From: Tahibacter soli
GTDB lineage: Bacteria; Pseudomonadota; Gammaproteobacteria; Xanthomonadales; Rhodanobacteraceae
Direction: 5' to 3'
NCBI RefSeq assembly: GCF_025717065.2
Contig: NZ_JAOVZO020000018.1
Coordinates: forward strand, 1,116,001 to 1,180,000
DNA length: 64,000 nt
Shown here one piece after another: positions 8,903 to 15,431 of the stretch (position 1 is the first letter of the stretch; every line of letters begins with the position of its first letter). The translations under genes were made by a program, and so were the position numbers. The notes below the pieces were generated by a model, which saw only the letters and a program-made list of their open reading frames with translations, had not been told where the DNA came from and made no database searches.

Positions 8903-9033
8903 AGCAGACCCGGCGAACCCTCGACGGCCGCGGCGATGCGCTCGTGCGCGCGCATCGCGCGCCAGCCGATCACGAGCCACAGAACGGTGACGGCGACGCC
9001 CCAGAGCACGGCGACGACAGGGAGAAGTGTCAT
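8839..9033 (-). CDS. Putative small single-span membrane protein
   Basis: A 64-residue frame starting at ATG 9033 with AGGA about nine bases upstream. Residues 1-22 form a strong hydrophobic helix (MTLLPVVAVLWGVAVTVLWL), followed by a basic and polar tail beginning GWRAMRAHERIAAAVEG. The family is not recognised. The organisation, one transmembrane helix then a short cytoplasmic tail, is plausible for a real small protein, and the ribosome-binding site fits. It overlaps the 3' end of the convergent serine hydrolase gene by 64 bases, and part of the frame could be a shadow there, so confidence is moderate. Confidence 0.45.
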   Translation of the reverse strand: MTLLPVVAVLWGVAVTVLWLVIGWRAMRAHERIAAAVEGSPGLLQRDVRRDALHAPTHLNARSG

Positions 9034-9138
9034 GTGCGAATCCTGCGGTTGAGTGGTGCCAACCGATGGTTGCATATTCTTCCAGCTGTACGCCAAGCGT
9101 ATGGGGTGGGGTGTCGTTTTATTTTCTTGCTCTTGCTC

Positions 9139-9499
9139 GTCACCCCAGCGGACGCTGGGGTCCAGCTTTTTCTTTGTCGCTTTGTAGTTAACGCTCGGCT
9201 TTGAACAAGGCGTTTCGCTCGCTGCCGCGAGCGAGCAAAGGGGAGTTGCTTGTCCAACTCCCCCTTGCATCCCCCAAGGACACCCCGACGGCCGCGGTCT
9301 CCGGGCATCCATGCCCTCCGACTTCGCGAGCTTGCTCCGGGGTTCGTTGATGGGCCATCCATGGCCCGTCAACGAACTGCGCACATCCTGTGCGCACCCG
9401 CTTCGCGGGCTTTTCCTCCGCAATCTCGCCGCGACCGACGGGGCCCCGGGTAGAGCGGGCGGCTTCCTGCCGCCAGAAGCAACGGCAACGGCAACGGCA
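9139..9499 (+). repeat. Structured multi-hairpin repeat, copy A
   Basis: No gene is seen from 9034 to 10146; the stretch is repeats. Copy A starts with a CCCCAGCG/CGCTGGGG palindrome followed by a T-run (9143-9175). It continues with these hairpins: CGCTCGC/GCGAGCG (9216-9233); GGGGAGTTG/CAACTCCCC, loop CTTGTC (9240-9263); GGGCA/TGCCC (9303-9316); a 17-bp stem with a CC loop (9342-9377); TGCGCACA/TGTGCGCA, loop TCC (9378-9396); CCCGC/GCGGG, loop TTC (9397-9409), followed by CTTTTCC; and GGCGGC/GCCGCC (9458-9474). It ends in three GGCAAC-type hexamers. Copies B, C and D keep most of the hairpin order but change the stem bases in compensating pairs, so structure rather than sequence seems to be selected. 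Confidence 0.85.
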
Positions 9500-9523
9500 A
9501 AAAATGCGGCGATCCTCACGCTC

Positions 9524-9645
9524 GTCATCCCAGCGCAAGCTGGGATCCAGCCGTTGCTTTCGACGCCCCAAAGCTGGATTCCAGCTTGCGCTGGAATGAC
9601 GAGCTACCAACAAAGCCGTCATACCGGCGCAGGCCGGTATCCAGC
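9524..9645. repeat. Cluster of GTCATNCC...GGNATCCAGC REP palindromes
   Basis: Three short palindromic units lie between structured copies A and B: 9524-9551 (plus), 9573-9600 (inverse) and 9618-9645 (plus), each of the form GTCATNCC-stem-CAAG or CAGG-stem-GGNATCCAGC. A degenerate fourth unit is near 9750-9786. The unit at 9618-9645 is identical to one at 62048-62075. They behave like REP/BIME elements: abundant, extragenic and alternating in orientation. Confidence 0.8.
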
Positions 9646-9814
9646 TTTTCGATATCAGCAATCGTCATGTGTTGAGATCCGGATGACGGCCCGCATCCGC
9701 AGTTCACCCTTCGAGCCATTCGCCGCGTGAACGTTCGCTCCGCGTTCCTGCCTGCGCAGTCCGGCCTCTGCCGGAATGACGAGCTAAGGGAGGCGCCGCG
9801 CCTGGGCTTTCCGC

Positions 9815-10110
9815 TGTTGCCTCTGGCGGCAGGAAGCCGCCCGCTTCACCGGGGCCCCGTCGGCCGCGGCGAGATTGCGGAGGAAAGCCCGAAGGGTCGC
9901 GCGCAGGATGCGCGCGAGTTCGTCGTAGGGCCAGGATGGCCCTTCGGCGAACCCCGTAGCGATCTCGCGGAGTCGGAGGGCAGGATGCCCGGAGACCGCG
10001 GCCGTCGGGGTGTCCTTTGGGGATGCAAGGGGAATTTGGACAAGCAAATTCCCCTTGCTCGCTCGCGGCAGCGAGCGAAACGCTTTGTTTAAAGCCAGGC
10101 GAAAGCTACA
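9815..10110 (-). repeat. Structured multi-hairpin repeat, copy B (inverted relative to A)
   Basis: Copy B is related to copy A but in the opposite orientation, so A and B form a head-to-head pair around the REP cluster. In plus-strand order it has GGCGGC/GCCGCC (9825-9841); CGCGCGCA/TGCGCGCG, loop GGA (9898-9916); a long imperfect stem with loop GGA (9918-9952); GGGCA/TGCCC, loop GGA (9978-9990); GGGGAATTTG/CAAATTCCCC, loop GACAAG (10029-10054); and CGCTCGC/GCGAGCG, loop GGCA (10060-10077). Loops match copy A when reverse-complemented, while several stems differ by paired changes. The right end runs toward the tetR-type gene that stops at 10147. Confidence 0.82.
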
Positions 10111-10146
10111 AAGAGACAAAAAAGACCCGAAACAAGAGAACGACCC

Positions 10147-10779
10147 TCACCCCCCAGATCGCCCCGCATCGGCATAAACCGCCGTCCACAGAATGTGCGT
10201 CAGCGCATCGACGAGCGCCTCGACCTGCGCCGCCTTGCGCCCCCGAATCAGCTGATGACAGGCGCGCTCGAACGCCCACGTCACCACGTCGGGCGTCAGC
10301 GCCGGTACGTCGTCGCCGACGACGCCCGCGTCGCGGCGGCGTTTGAGCGCCTTGCGATTGACTTCGACCAGCGCGCGCATCATCGCCTGGAACAATCGCT
10401 CGACTTGCGGATCGTAGGCCGCCGTCTCGACGATCGCCGCCATCACCGCGTAGTGCCGGCGATACAGCCCGACGACCGCCTTGACCGTCGCGCGCAGATC
10501 GTCGCGCGTCGCGGTTTCCGGCGCATCGAGCCGCGCCGCTTCGGTGATTTCCTCTGTCACGCGCTGCATCAGCTTCGCGACCAGTTCGCCCTTGTCGCGA
10601 AAGTGCAGATAGAACGTGCCGCGCGCGATGCCCGCTTCGGCCGCGAGCTGCTCGACGCTCAGCTGCGTGAAGCTCGCGCCTTTGCCGACGAGCCGCTCCA
10701 TCGCGCGCTGCAGGTTTTCTTCGACGCTGCTGCGCCGCGCCTTGCCGCGCGTGCCCGTCGTGCGGGTTACCGATGCCAT
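10147..10779 (-). CDS. TetR-family transcriptional repressor of the Atu-like operon
   Basis: A 210-residue DNA-binding protein with the TetR N-terminal helix-turn-helix near residues 20-70 (QLSVEQLAAEAGIARGTFYL, then HFRDKGEL) and a helical ligand domain behind it. I take the start at ATG 10779 (MASVTRT). The longer frame starting at 10833 would place the start codon inside a 28-bp inverted repeat that looks like the operator. It diverges from the five-gene dehydrogenase/carboxylase operon, as AtuR does from its own operon in Pseudomonas, so it most likely represses that operon and itself and is released by an acyl-CoA or terpenoid effector. The effector is inferred from the neighbours, not from the sequence. 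Confidence 0.88.
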   Translation of the reverse strand: MASVTRTTGTRGKARRSSVEENLQRAMERLVGKGASFTQLSVEQLAAEAGIARGTFYLHFRDKGELVAKLMQRVTEEITEAARLDAPETATRDDLRATVKAVVGLYRRHYAVMAAIVETAAYDPQVERLFQAMMRALVEVNRKALKRRRDAGVVGDDVPALTPDVVTWAFERACHQLIRGRKAAQVEALVDALTHILWTAVYADAGRSGG

Positions 10780-10804
10780 CGCAAACCGCTCCACGCCTCG
10801 ATGT

Positions 10805-10832
10805 TGAACATCATATATTGACACCGTGTTCA
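10805..10832. promoter_or_regulatory. Candidate TetR operator
   Basis: TGAACA (10805-10810) and its exact inverse TGTTCA (10827-10832) are 16 bases apart, around an AT-rich centre, in the 102 bases between the divergent tetR-type gene and the operon start. The centre is at 10818. Size and position suit a site that blocks promoters in both directions. Confidence 0.55.
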
Positions 10833-10881
10833 TCGAAAGGTATCACTGGCGGGCCGGATTTCCGGTGCGCGGATGCATTGC

Positions 10882-11763
10882 ATGTCGACCGGCCAGCGCT
10901 ATCGCTCGGTGTTTCGTCCCGACCTGTTCGTCGACCGCACGATCGTCGTCACCGGCGGCGGTTCGGGCATCGGCCGCTGTACCGCGCACGAGCTCGCGAG
11001 CCTCGGCGCGAGCGTCGTGCTGTGCGGCCGCAACCGCGAAAAACTCGATGCGACCGCCGCCGAAATCGCCGCCGATGGCGGTCGCGCATCGATCCAGGTT
11101 TTCGACATTCGCGACGAGGAAGCCGTTCAGGCCGCGATCGCCGCGATCCTCGCCGAACACGGCGCGATCGACGGGCTCGTCAACAACGCCGGCGGGCAAT
11201 ACCCGATGCCGCTCGAGAACATCGGCAAGAAGGGCTGGGACGCCGTCGTCGCGAACAATCTCACCGGCGGCTTTCTCGTCGCGCGCGAAACGTATACGCA
11301 GTGCATGAAGGCGCGCGGCGGCGCGATCGTCAACATGCTCGCCGACATGTGGCGCGGCATGCCGATGATGGGGCACTCGGGCGCGGCGCGGGCGGGCATG
11401 CTGAGCTTCACCGAAACCGCGGCGATCGAATGGGCCGCTTCCGGCGTGCGCGTCAACGCGGTGGCGCCGGGCTTCGTCGCGTCGTCGGGGCTCGATCACT
11501 ACGACCCGGCGTTCGCCAAGGCCGTGATTCCGCGGCTGTCGCGCGCCGCGCCGCTGCAGCGTCTGGCGGTCGAGGCCGAAGTGTCGGCCGCGATCGTGTT
11601 CCTGCTCAGCGACGCGGCGGCGTTCGTCACCGGCGACTGCATCCGCATCGACGGCGGCACGAGCCTCAATCCGAAGGCGTTTCCCTTGCCGGCGCACGAT
11701 CGCAGCGCGCCGTTCGACGGTTTTCATCGCGCGGTCGTGCCGCGCGTTCTGGAGCAATCATGA
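10882..11763 (+). CDS. Short-chain dehydrogenase/reductase, enoyl-CoA-reductase-like
   Basis: A 293-residue Rossmann-fold SDR from ATG 10882 (GGA eight bases upstream; an in-frame ATG at 10873 is an alternative). The nucleotide-binding loop is TGGGSGIG and NNAGG is present. The usual catalytic YxxxK is replaced by SGAAR (HSGAARAGM), as in the peroxisomal 2,4-dienoyl-CoA and trans-2-enoyl-CoA reductase branch, so an NADPH-linked reduction or dehydrogenation of an unsaturated acyl-CoA is likelier than a simple alcohol dehydrogenase. It is first in the operon. Its stop codon overlaps the next ATG (ATGA). In the Atu pathway it could correspond to AtuG, but I cannot assign orthology from memory. 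Confidence 0.85.
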   Translation: MSTGQRYRSVFRPDLFVDRTIVVTGGGSGIGRCTAHELASLGASVVLCGRNREKLDATAAEIAADGGRASIQVFDIRDEEAVQAAIAAILAEHGAIDGLVNNAGGQYPMPLENIGKKGWDAVVANNLTGGFLVARETYTQCMKARGGAIVNMLADMWRGMPMMGHSGAARAGMLSFTETAAIEWAASGVRVNAVAPGFVASSGLDHYDPAFAKAVIPRLSRAAPLQRLAVEAEVSAAIVFLLSDAAAFVTGDCIRIDGGTSLNPKAFPLPAHDRSAPFDGFHRAVVPRVLEQS

Positions 11764-12620
11764 CGAGTCTCAAAGGCAAGACCCTGTTCGTCAGCGGCGC
11801 CTCGCGCGGCATCGGCCTCGCGATCGCGCTGCGCGCCGCGCGCGACGGCGCGAACGTCGCGGTCGCCGCGAAAACCGCCGAGGCGCATCCCAAGCTGCCC
11901 GGCACGATCTACAGCGCGGCCGAGGAAATCGAGGCGGCCGGCGGTCGCGCGCTGCCGCTCGTCTGCGACATCCGCGACGAGGCGCAGATCGAGGCGGCCG
12001 TCGCGCGCACGGTCGAGGCGTTCGGCGGCATCGACATCTGCATCAACAACGCGAGCGCGATCAATCTCACCGGCACGCTGCAGACCGACGGCAAGCGCTA
12101 CGACCTCATGCACCAGATCAACGCGCGTGGCACGTACTTCGTGTCGAAGTATTGCATTCCACACTTGAAGAATGCCGTAAACCCGCACGTGCTGACGCTG
12201 TCGCCGCCGCTGGATCTTTCGCCGCGCAATTTCGCGCCGCATCCGGCGTATTCGGTCGCGAAGTTCGGCATGAGCCTGTACGCGATGGCGATGGCCGCGG
12301 AGTTCAAGGCCGACGGCATCGCGTTCAACACGCTGTGGCCGCGCACGACGATCGCGACGGCCGCGCTCAAGATGATTCCCGGCGTGCCCGACATCGTCGC
12401 GCGCAGCCGCACGCCGCAGATCATGGCCGATGCGGCGCACGCGATTCTCGTGAAGAACGCGCGCGAGTTCACCGGCAACCAGTGCATGGACGACATCGTG
12501 CTGTTCGAGACCGGCGTCACCGATTTTCGCGGCTACCGCGTCACGCCGGGCGACGATGCGCTGATGCCCGATCTGTTCGTGCCGAAGACGATGCCGCAGC
12601 CCGAAGGCATCCTGGTCTAG
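11760..12620 (+). CDS. atuB: Short-chain dehydrogenase, AtuB/HSDL2-like
   Basis: A 286-residue SDR with the glycine loop SGASRGIG, NNASA and catalytic YSVAK. The characteristic segments AAKTAEAHPKLPGTI and MDDIVLFETGVTDF place it near the hydroxysteroid-dehydrogenase-like-2 branch, to which the citronellol catabolism protein AtuB also belongs as I recall. The expected role is oxidation of an alcohol or hydroxyacyl intermediate with NAD(P). It starts at an ATG overlapping the previous stop codon and ends two bases before the acyl-CoA dehydrogenase ATG, so it is mid-operon and probably translationally coupled. The atuB name rests on operon context and is less certain than the SDR assignment. 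Confidence 0.78.
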   Translation: MTSLKGKTLFVSGASRGIGLAIALRAARDGANVAVAAKTAEAHPKLPGTIYSAAEEIEAAGGRALPLVCDIRDEAQIEAAVARTVEAFGGIDICINNASAINLTGTLQTDGKRYDLMHQINARGTYFVSKYCIPHLKNAVNPHVLTLSPPLDLSPRNFAPHPAYSVAKFGMSLYAMAMAAEFKADGIAFNTLWPRTTIATAALKMIPGVPDIVARSRTPQIMADAAHAILVKNAREFTGNQCMDDIVLFETGVTDFRGYRVTPGDDALMPDLFVPKTMPQPEGILV

Positions 12621-12622
12621 CC

Positions 12623-13801
12623 ATGAGCGCCCTGTTCTCGACGCCCGAACATCACGCGCTGCGCGCAACCGTCGCTCGCTTCGTCGACGAAGCGCTGAAC
12701 CCGCACGTCGACGCGTGGGAGGAGGCCAAGCAGTTTCCCGCGCGCGAGGTGTTCGCCAAGCTCGGTGCGCTGGGCCTTCTCGGCATCACGCGGCCGACGC
12801 AGTACGGCGGCATGGGCCTGGATCATTCCTACGCGATCGCGTTCGCCGAGGAACTCGGCCGCTGCCGCTGCGGCGCCGTGCCGATGGCGATCGGCGTGCA
12901 GTGCGACATGGCGACGCCGGCGCTCGCGCGCTACGGCTCGGAGGAACTGAAGCGCGAATTCCTCGTGCCCGCCATCGCGGGCGAGCAGGTCGCCGCGATC
13001 GGCGTCAGCGAGCCGGGCGCCGGTTCGGACGTCGCGGGCTTGAAGACGTTCGCACGCAAGGACGGCGACGACTACGTCATCCGCGGCACGAAGATGTGGA
13101 TCACCAACGGCATGCAGGCCGACTGGATCTGCCTGCTCGCGAACACGTCCGACGGCGCGCCGCACAAGAACAAGTCGCTGATCGTCGTGCCGATGGACAC
13201 GCCGGGCGTCGTGCGCGCGAAAAAGCTCGACAAGCTCGGCATGTGGAGCTCGGATACGGCGCAGTTGTTCTTCGACGACGTGCGCGTGCCGCAGCGCCAT
13301 CGCATCGGCGCCGAAGGCATGGGCTTCGTCATGCAGATGCAGCAATTTCAGGAGGAGCGCCTGTTCGGCGCGGCCGGCGGCCTGAAGACGATGGAATGGG
13401 TGATCGCCGAGACGATCGCCTACGCGCGCGAACGCCGCGCGTTCGGCACGGCGATCCTCGACAACCAGGTCGTGCATTTTCGCCTCGCGGAACTGGCGAC
13501 CGAGGTCGAGGCGCTGCGCGCGCTGACGTATCGCGCGACCGAGCTGTACGTCGCGAACCGCGACGATCCCGAAGTGGTGAAGCTCGCGTCGATGGCGAAG
13601 CTCAAGGTGGGCCGCCTGCAGCGCGAGGTGAGCGACGCGTGCCTGCAGTACTGGGGCGGCATGGGCTATATGTGGGACAACCCGGTGGCGCGCGCGTACC
13701 GCGATTCGCGGCTGATCTCGATCGGCGCGGGCGCCGACGAGGTGATGCTCGGCATCATCTGCCGCACGCTCGGCATCCTGCCGCAGCGGCAAGCGTCGTG
13801 A
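12623..13801 (+). CDS. atuD: Acyl-CoA dehydrogenase, citronellyl-CoA-dehydrogenase-like
   Basis: A 392-residue FAD flavoenzyme that introduces a 2,3 double bond into an acyl-CoA, passing electrons to ETF. Family motifs are present: GVSEPGAGSDVAG near residue 130, WITNG, the middle beta domain, and the C-terminal helical bundle with LQYWGGMGYMWDNPVARAYR followed by DSRLISIGAGADEVM. It starts two bases after the previous stop codon, and its own TGA overlaps the GTG of the carboxylase beta gene. With two SDRs upstream and a biotin carboxylase downstream, it matches AtuD (citronellyl-CoA to geranoyl-CoA) better than LiuA (isovaleryl-CoA), since liu operons carry a MerR regulator, an enoyl-CoA hydratase and HMG-CoA lyase, none of which is here. 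Confidence 0.85.
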   Translation: MSALFSTPEHHALRATVARFVDEALNPHVDAWEEAKQFPAREVFAKLGALGLLGITRPTQYGGMGLDHSYAIAFAEELGRCRCGAVPMAIGVQCDMATPALARYGSEELKREFLVPAIAGEQVAAIGVSEPGAGSDVAGLKTFARKDGDDYVIRGTKMWITNGMQADWICLLANTSDGAPHKNKSLIVVPMDTPGVVRAKKLDKLGMWSSDTAQLFFDDVRVPQRHRIGAEGMGFVMQMQQFQEERLFGAAGGLKTMEWVIAETIAYARERRAFGTAILDNQVVHFRLAELATEVEALRALTYRATELYVANRDDPEVVKLASMAKLKVGRLQREVSDACLQYWGGMGYMWDNPVARAYRDSRLISIGAGADEVMLGIICRTLGILPQRQAS

Positions 13802-15423
13802 CGCCGCTCGCGTCTCGTGTCGCGACGGCCGGCGTCGAGTACGAACGGCGCCGCGACGGCATGCTCGCCGCGATCGGCGAGTGGCGCGCGGCCGAGCAGC
13901 GCGTGCGCGATGCGGAAAACGAAAAGGCCGAATCGTTCCACCGGCGCGGCCGTCTGCTGCCGCGCGAGCGCGTGAACCTGCTGCTCGACCGCGGCTCGCC
14001 GTTTCTCGAACTGTGCGCGTTGGCGGGTTACCGGCAGCACGACGACAAGGACGGCTCGCAGGCCGGCGGCAATACGATCGCCGGCATCGGCTACGTGGCG
14101 GGCGTGCGTTGCATGGTCAGCGCGTCGAACAGCGCGATCAAGGGCGGCACGATGACGCCGTGGGGCATGCGCAAGACGTTGCGCATCCAACAGATCGCGC
14201 TCGCGCAGAAACTGCCGCTCGTGTGGCTGATCGAGTCGGGCGGCGCGAATCTTTTGTACCAGGCCGAGATGTTCGTCGACGGCGGCCGCGTGTTCGCGAA
14301 CCAGGCGCGCCTGTCGGCGGCCGGCATACCGCAGATCGCCGTCGTGCACGGATCGAGCACGGCCGGCGGCGCGTACCTGCCCGGGCTGTCGGATTACGTC
14401 GTGATGGTGCGCGGCGCCGCGCGCGTGTTCCTCGCCGGCCCGCCGTTGCTCAAGGCCGCGACCGGCGAGAGCGCCGACGACGAGTCGCTCGGCGGGGCGG
14501 CGATGCACGCGGGCGTCGCCGGCACGAGCGAGTTTCTCGCGCAGGACGACGCCGACGCGCTGCGCGTCGCGCGCGAGGTCGTCGCGAGTCTCGACTGGAA
14601 CCGCCGGCGCCCGCCAGAACCGGCGCGCGACGTGCGCGAACCGCTGTACGACGCGGACGAACTCTGCGGCGTCGTGCCGGCCGACTACCGCACGCCGTAC
14701 GACTGTCGCGAGGCGATCGCGCGCATCGTCGACGGTTCGGCGTTCCTCGACGTCAAGGACGACTACGACGCGCAGACGGTATGCGGTCGGGCGGCGATCG
14801 GCGGCATCGCCGTCGGCATCGTCGCGAACAACGGACCGATCACCGTGCGCGGCGCGGCGAAGGCCGCGCAGTTCGTCCAGCAGTGCGATCAATCCGATAC
14901 GCCGCTCGTGTTTCTGATGAACACGACGGGCTACATGGTCGGCACCGAATCGGAGCAGGGCGGCATCGTCAAGCACGGCTCGAAGATGATCCAGGCGGTC
15001 GCGAACGCGCGCGTGCCGCGCATCGCGATCGTCGTCGGCGCGAGTTTCGGCGCCGGCAACTACGGCATGTCCGGGCGCGGGCTCGATCCCGACTTCATTT
15101 TCGCGTGGCCGAACGCGCGCACGGCGGTGATGGGCGGCGAACAGGCTGCGCGCGTTATGGGCATCGTCGCGCGCGAGAAATGGACGCGCGCCGGCACCGA
15201 GCCGAGCGCGGAAGAAGCCGCGCAGCTCGTGGCGATGGAGGCGGGCATCGTCGCGCAGTTCGAGCGCGACTCGCATCCGCTCGCCGGCACGGCGCGACTG
15301 TTCGACGACGGCCTGATCGATCCGCGCGACACGCGGCGCGTGCTCGCGTTCGCGCTGTCGATCTGCCGCGAAGCGCGCGGACGGTCGGTGTCGCCGAACG
15401 CGTTCGGCGTCGCGCGATTCTGA
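13798..15423 (+). CDS. atuC: Acyl-CoA carboxylase beta (carboxyltransferase) subunit, geranoyl/methylcrotonyl-CoA type
   Basis: A 541-residue carboxyltransferase from GTG 13798, whose codon overlaps the acyl-CoA dehydrogenase stop. It transfers CO2 from carboxybiotin to a branched 2-enoyl-CoA. Both crotonase-like halves are present, with oxyanion-hole glycine segments at SSTAGGAYLPG and at GASFGAGNYGMSGRG. The substrate-pocket segment reads MNTTGYMVG rather than the QNITGFMVG that I associate with 3-methylcrotonyl-CoA carboxylase. That supports a different acyl group, such as geranoyl-CoA, but does not prove it. It pairs with the alpha subunit eight bases downstream. Confidence 0.86.
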   Translation: MTPLASRVATAGVEYERRRDGMLAAIGEWRAAEQRVRDAENEKAESFHRRGRLLPRERVNLLLDRGSPFLELCALAGYRQHDDKDGSQAGGNTIAGIGYVAGVRCMVSASNSAIKGGTMTPWGMRKTLRIQQIALAQKLPLVWLIESGGANLLYQAEMFVDGGRVFANQARLSAAGIPQIAVVHGSSTAGGAYLPGLSDYVVMVRGAARVFLAGPPLLKAATGESADDESLGGAAMHAGVAGTSEFLAQDDADALRVAREVVASLDWNRRRPPEPARDVREPLYDADELCGVVPADYRTPYDCREAIARIVDGSAFLDVKDDYDAQTVCGRAAIGGIAVGIVANNGPITVRGAAKAAQFVQQCDQSDTPLVFLMNTTGYMVGTESEQGGIVKHGSKMIQAVANARVPRIAIVVGASFGAGNYGMSGRGLDPDFIFAWPNARTAVMGGEQAARVMGIVAREKWTRAGTEPSAEEAAQLVAMEAGIVAQFERDSHPLAGTARLFDDGLIDPRDTRRVLAFALSICREARGRSVSPNAFGVARF

Positions 15424-15431
15424 GGCGGCGC

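Noticed and set aside
10773-11763. Long rightward frame overlapping the first SDR gene in another phase
   Set aside because: Upstream part is the shadow of the first SDR; the real second SDR begins at 11760.
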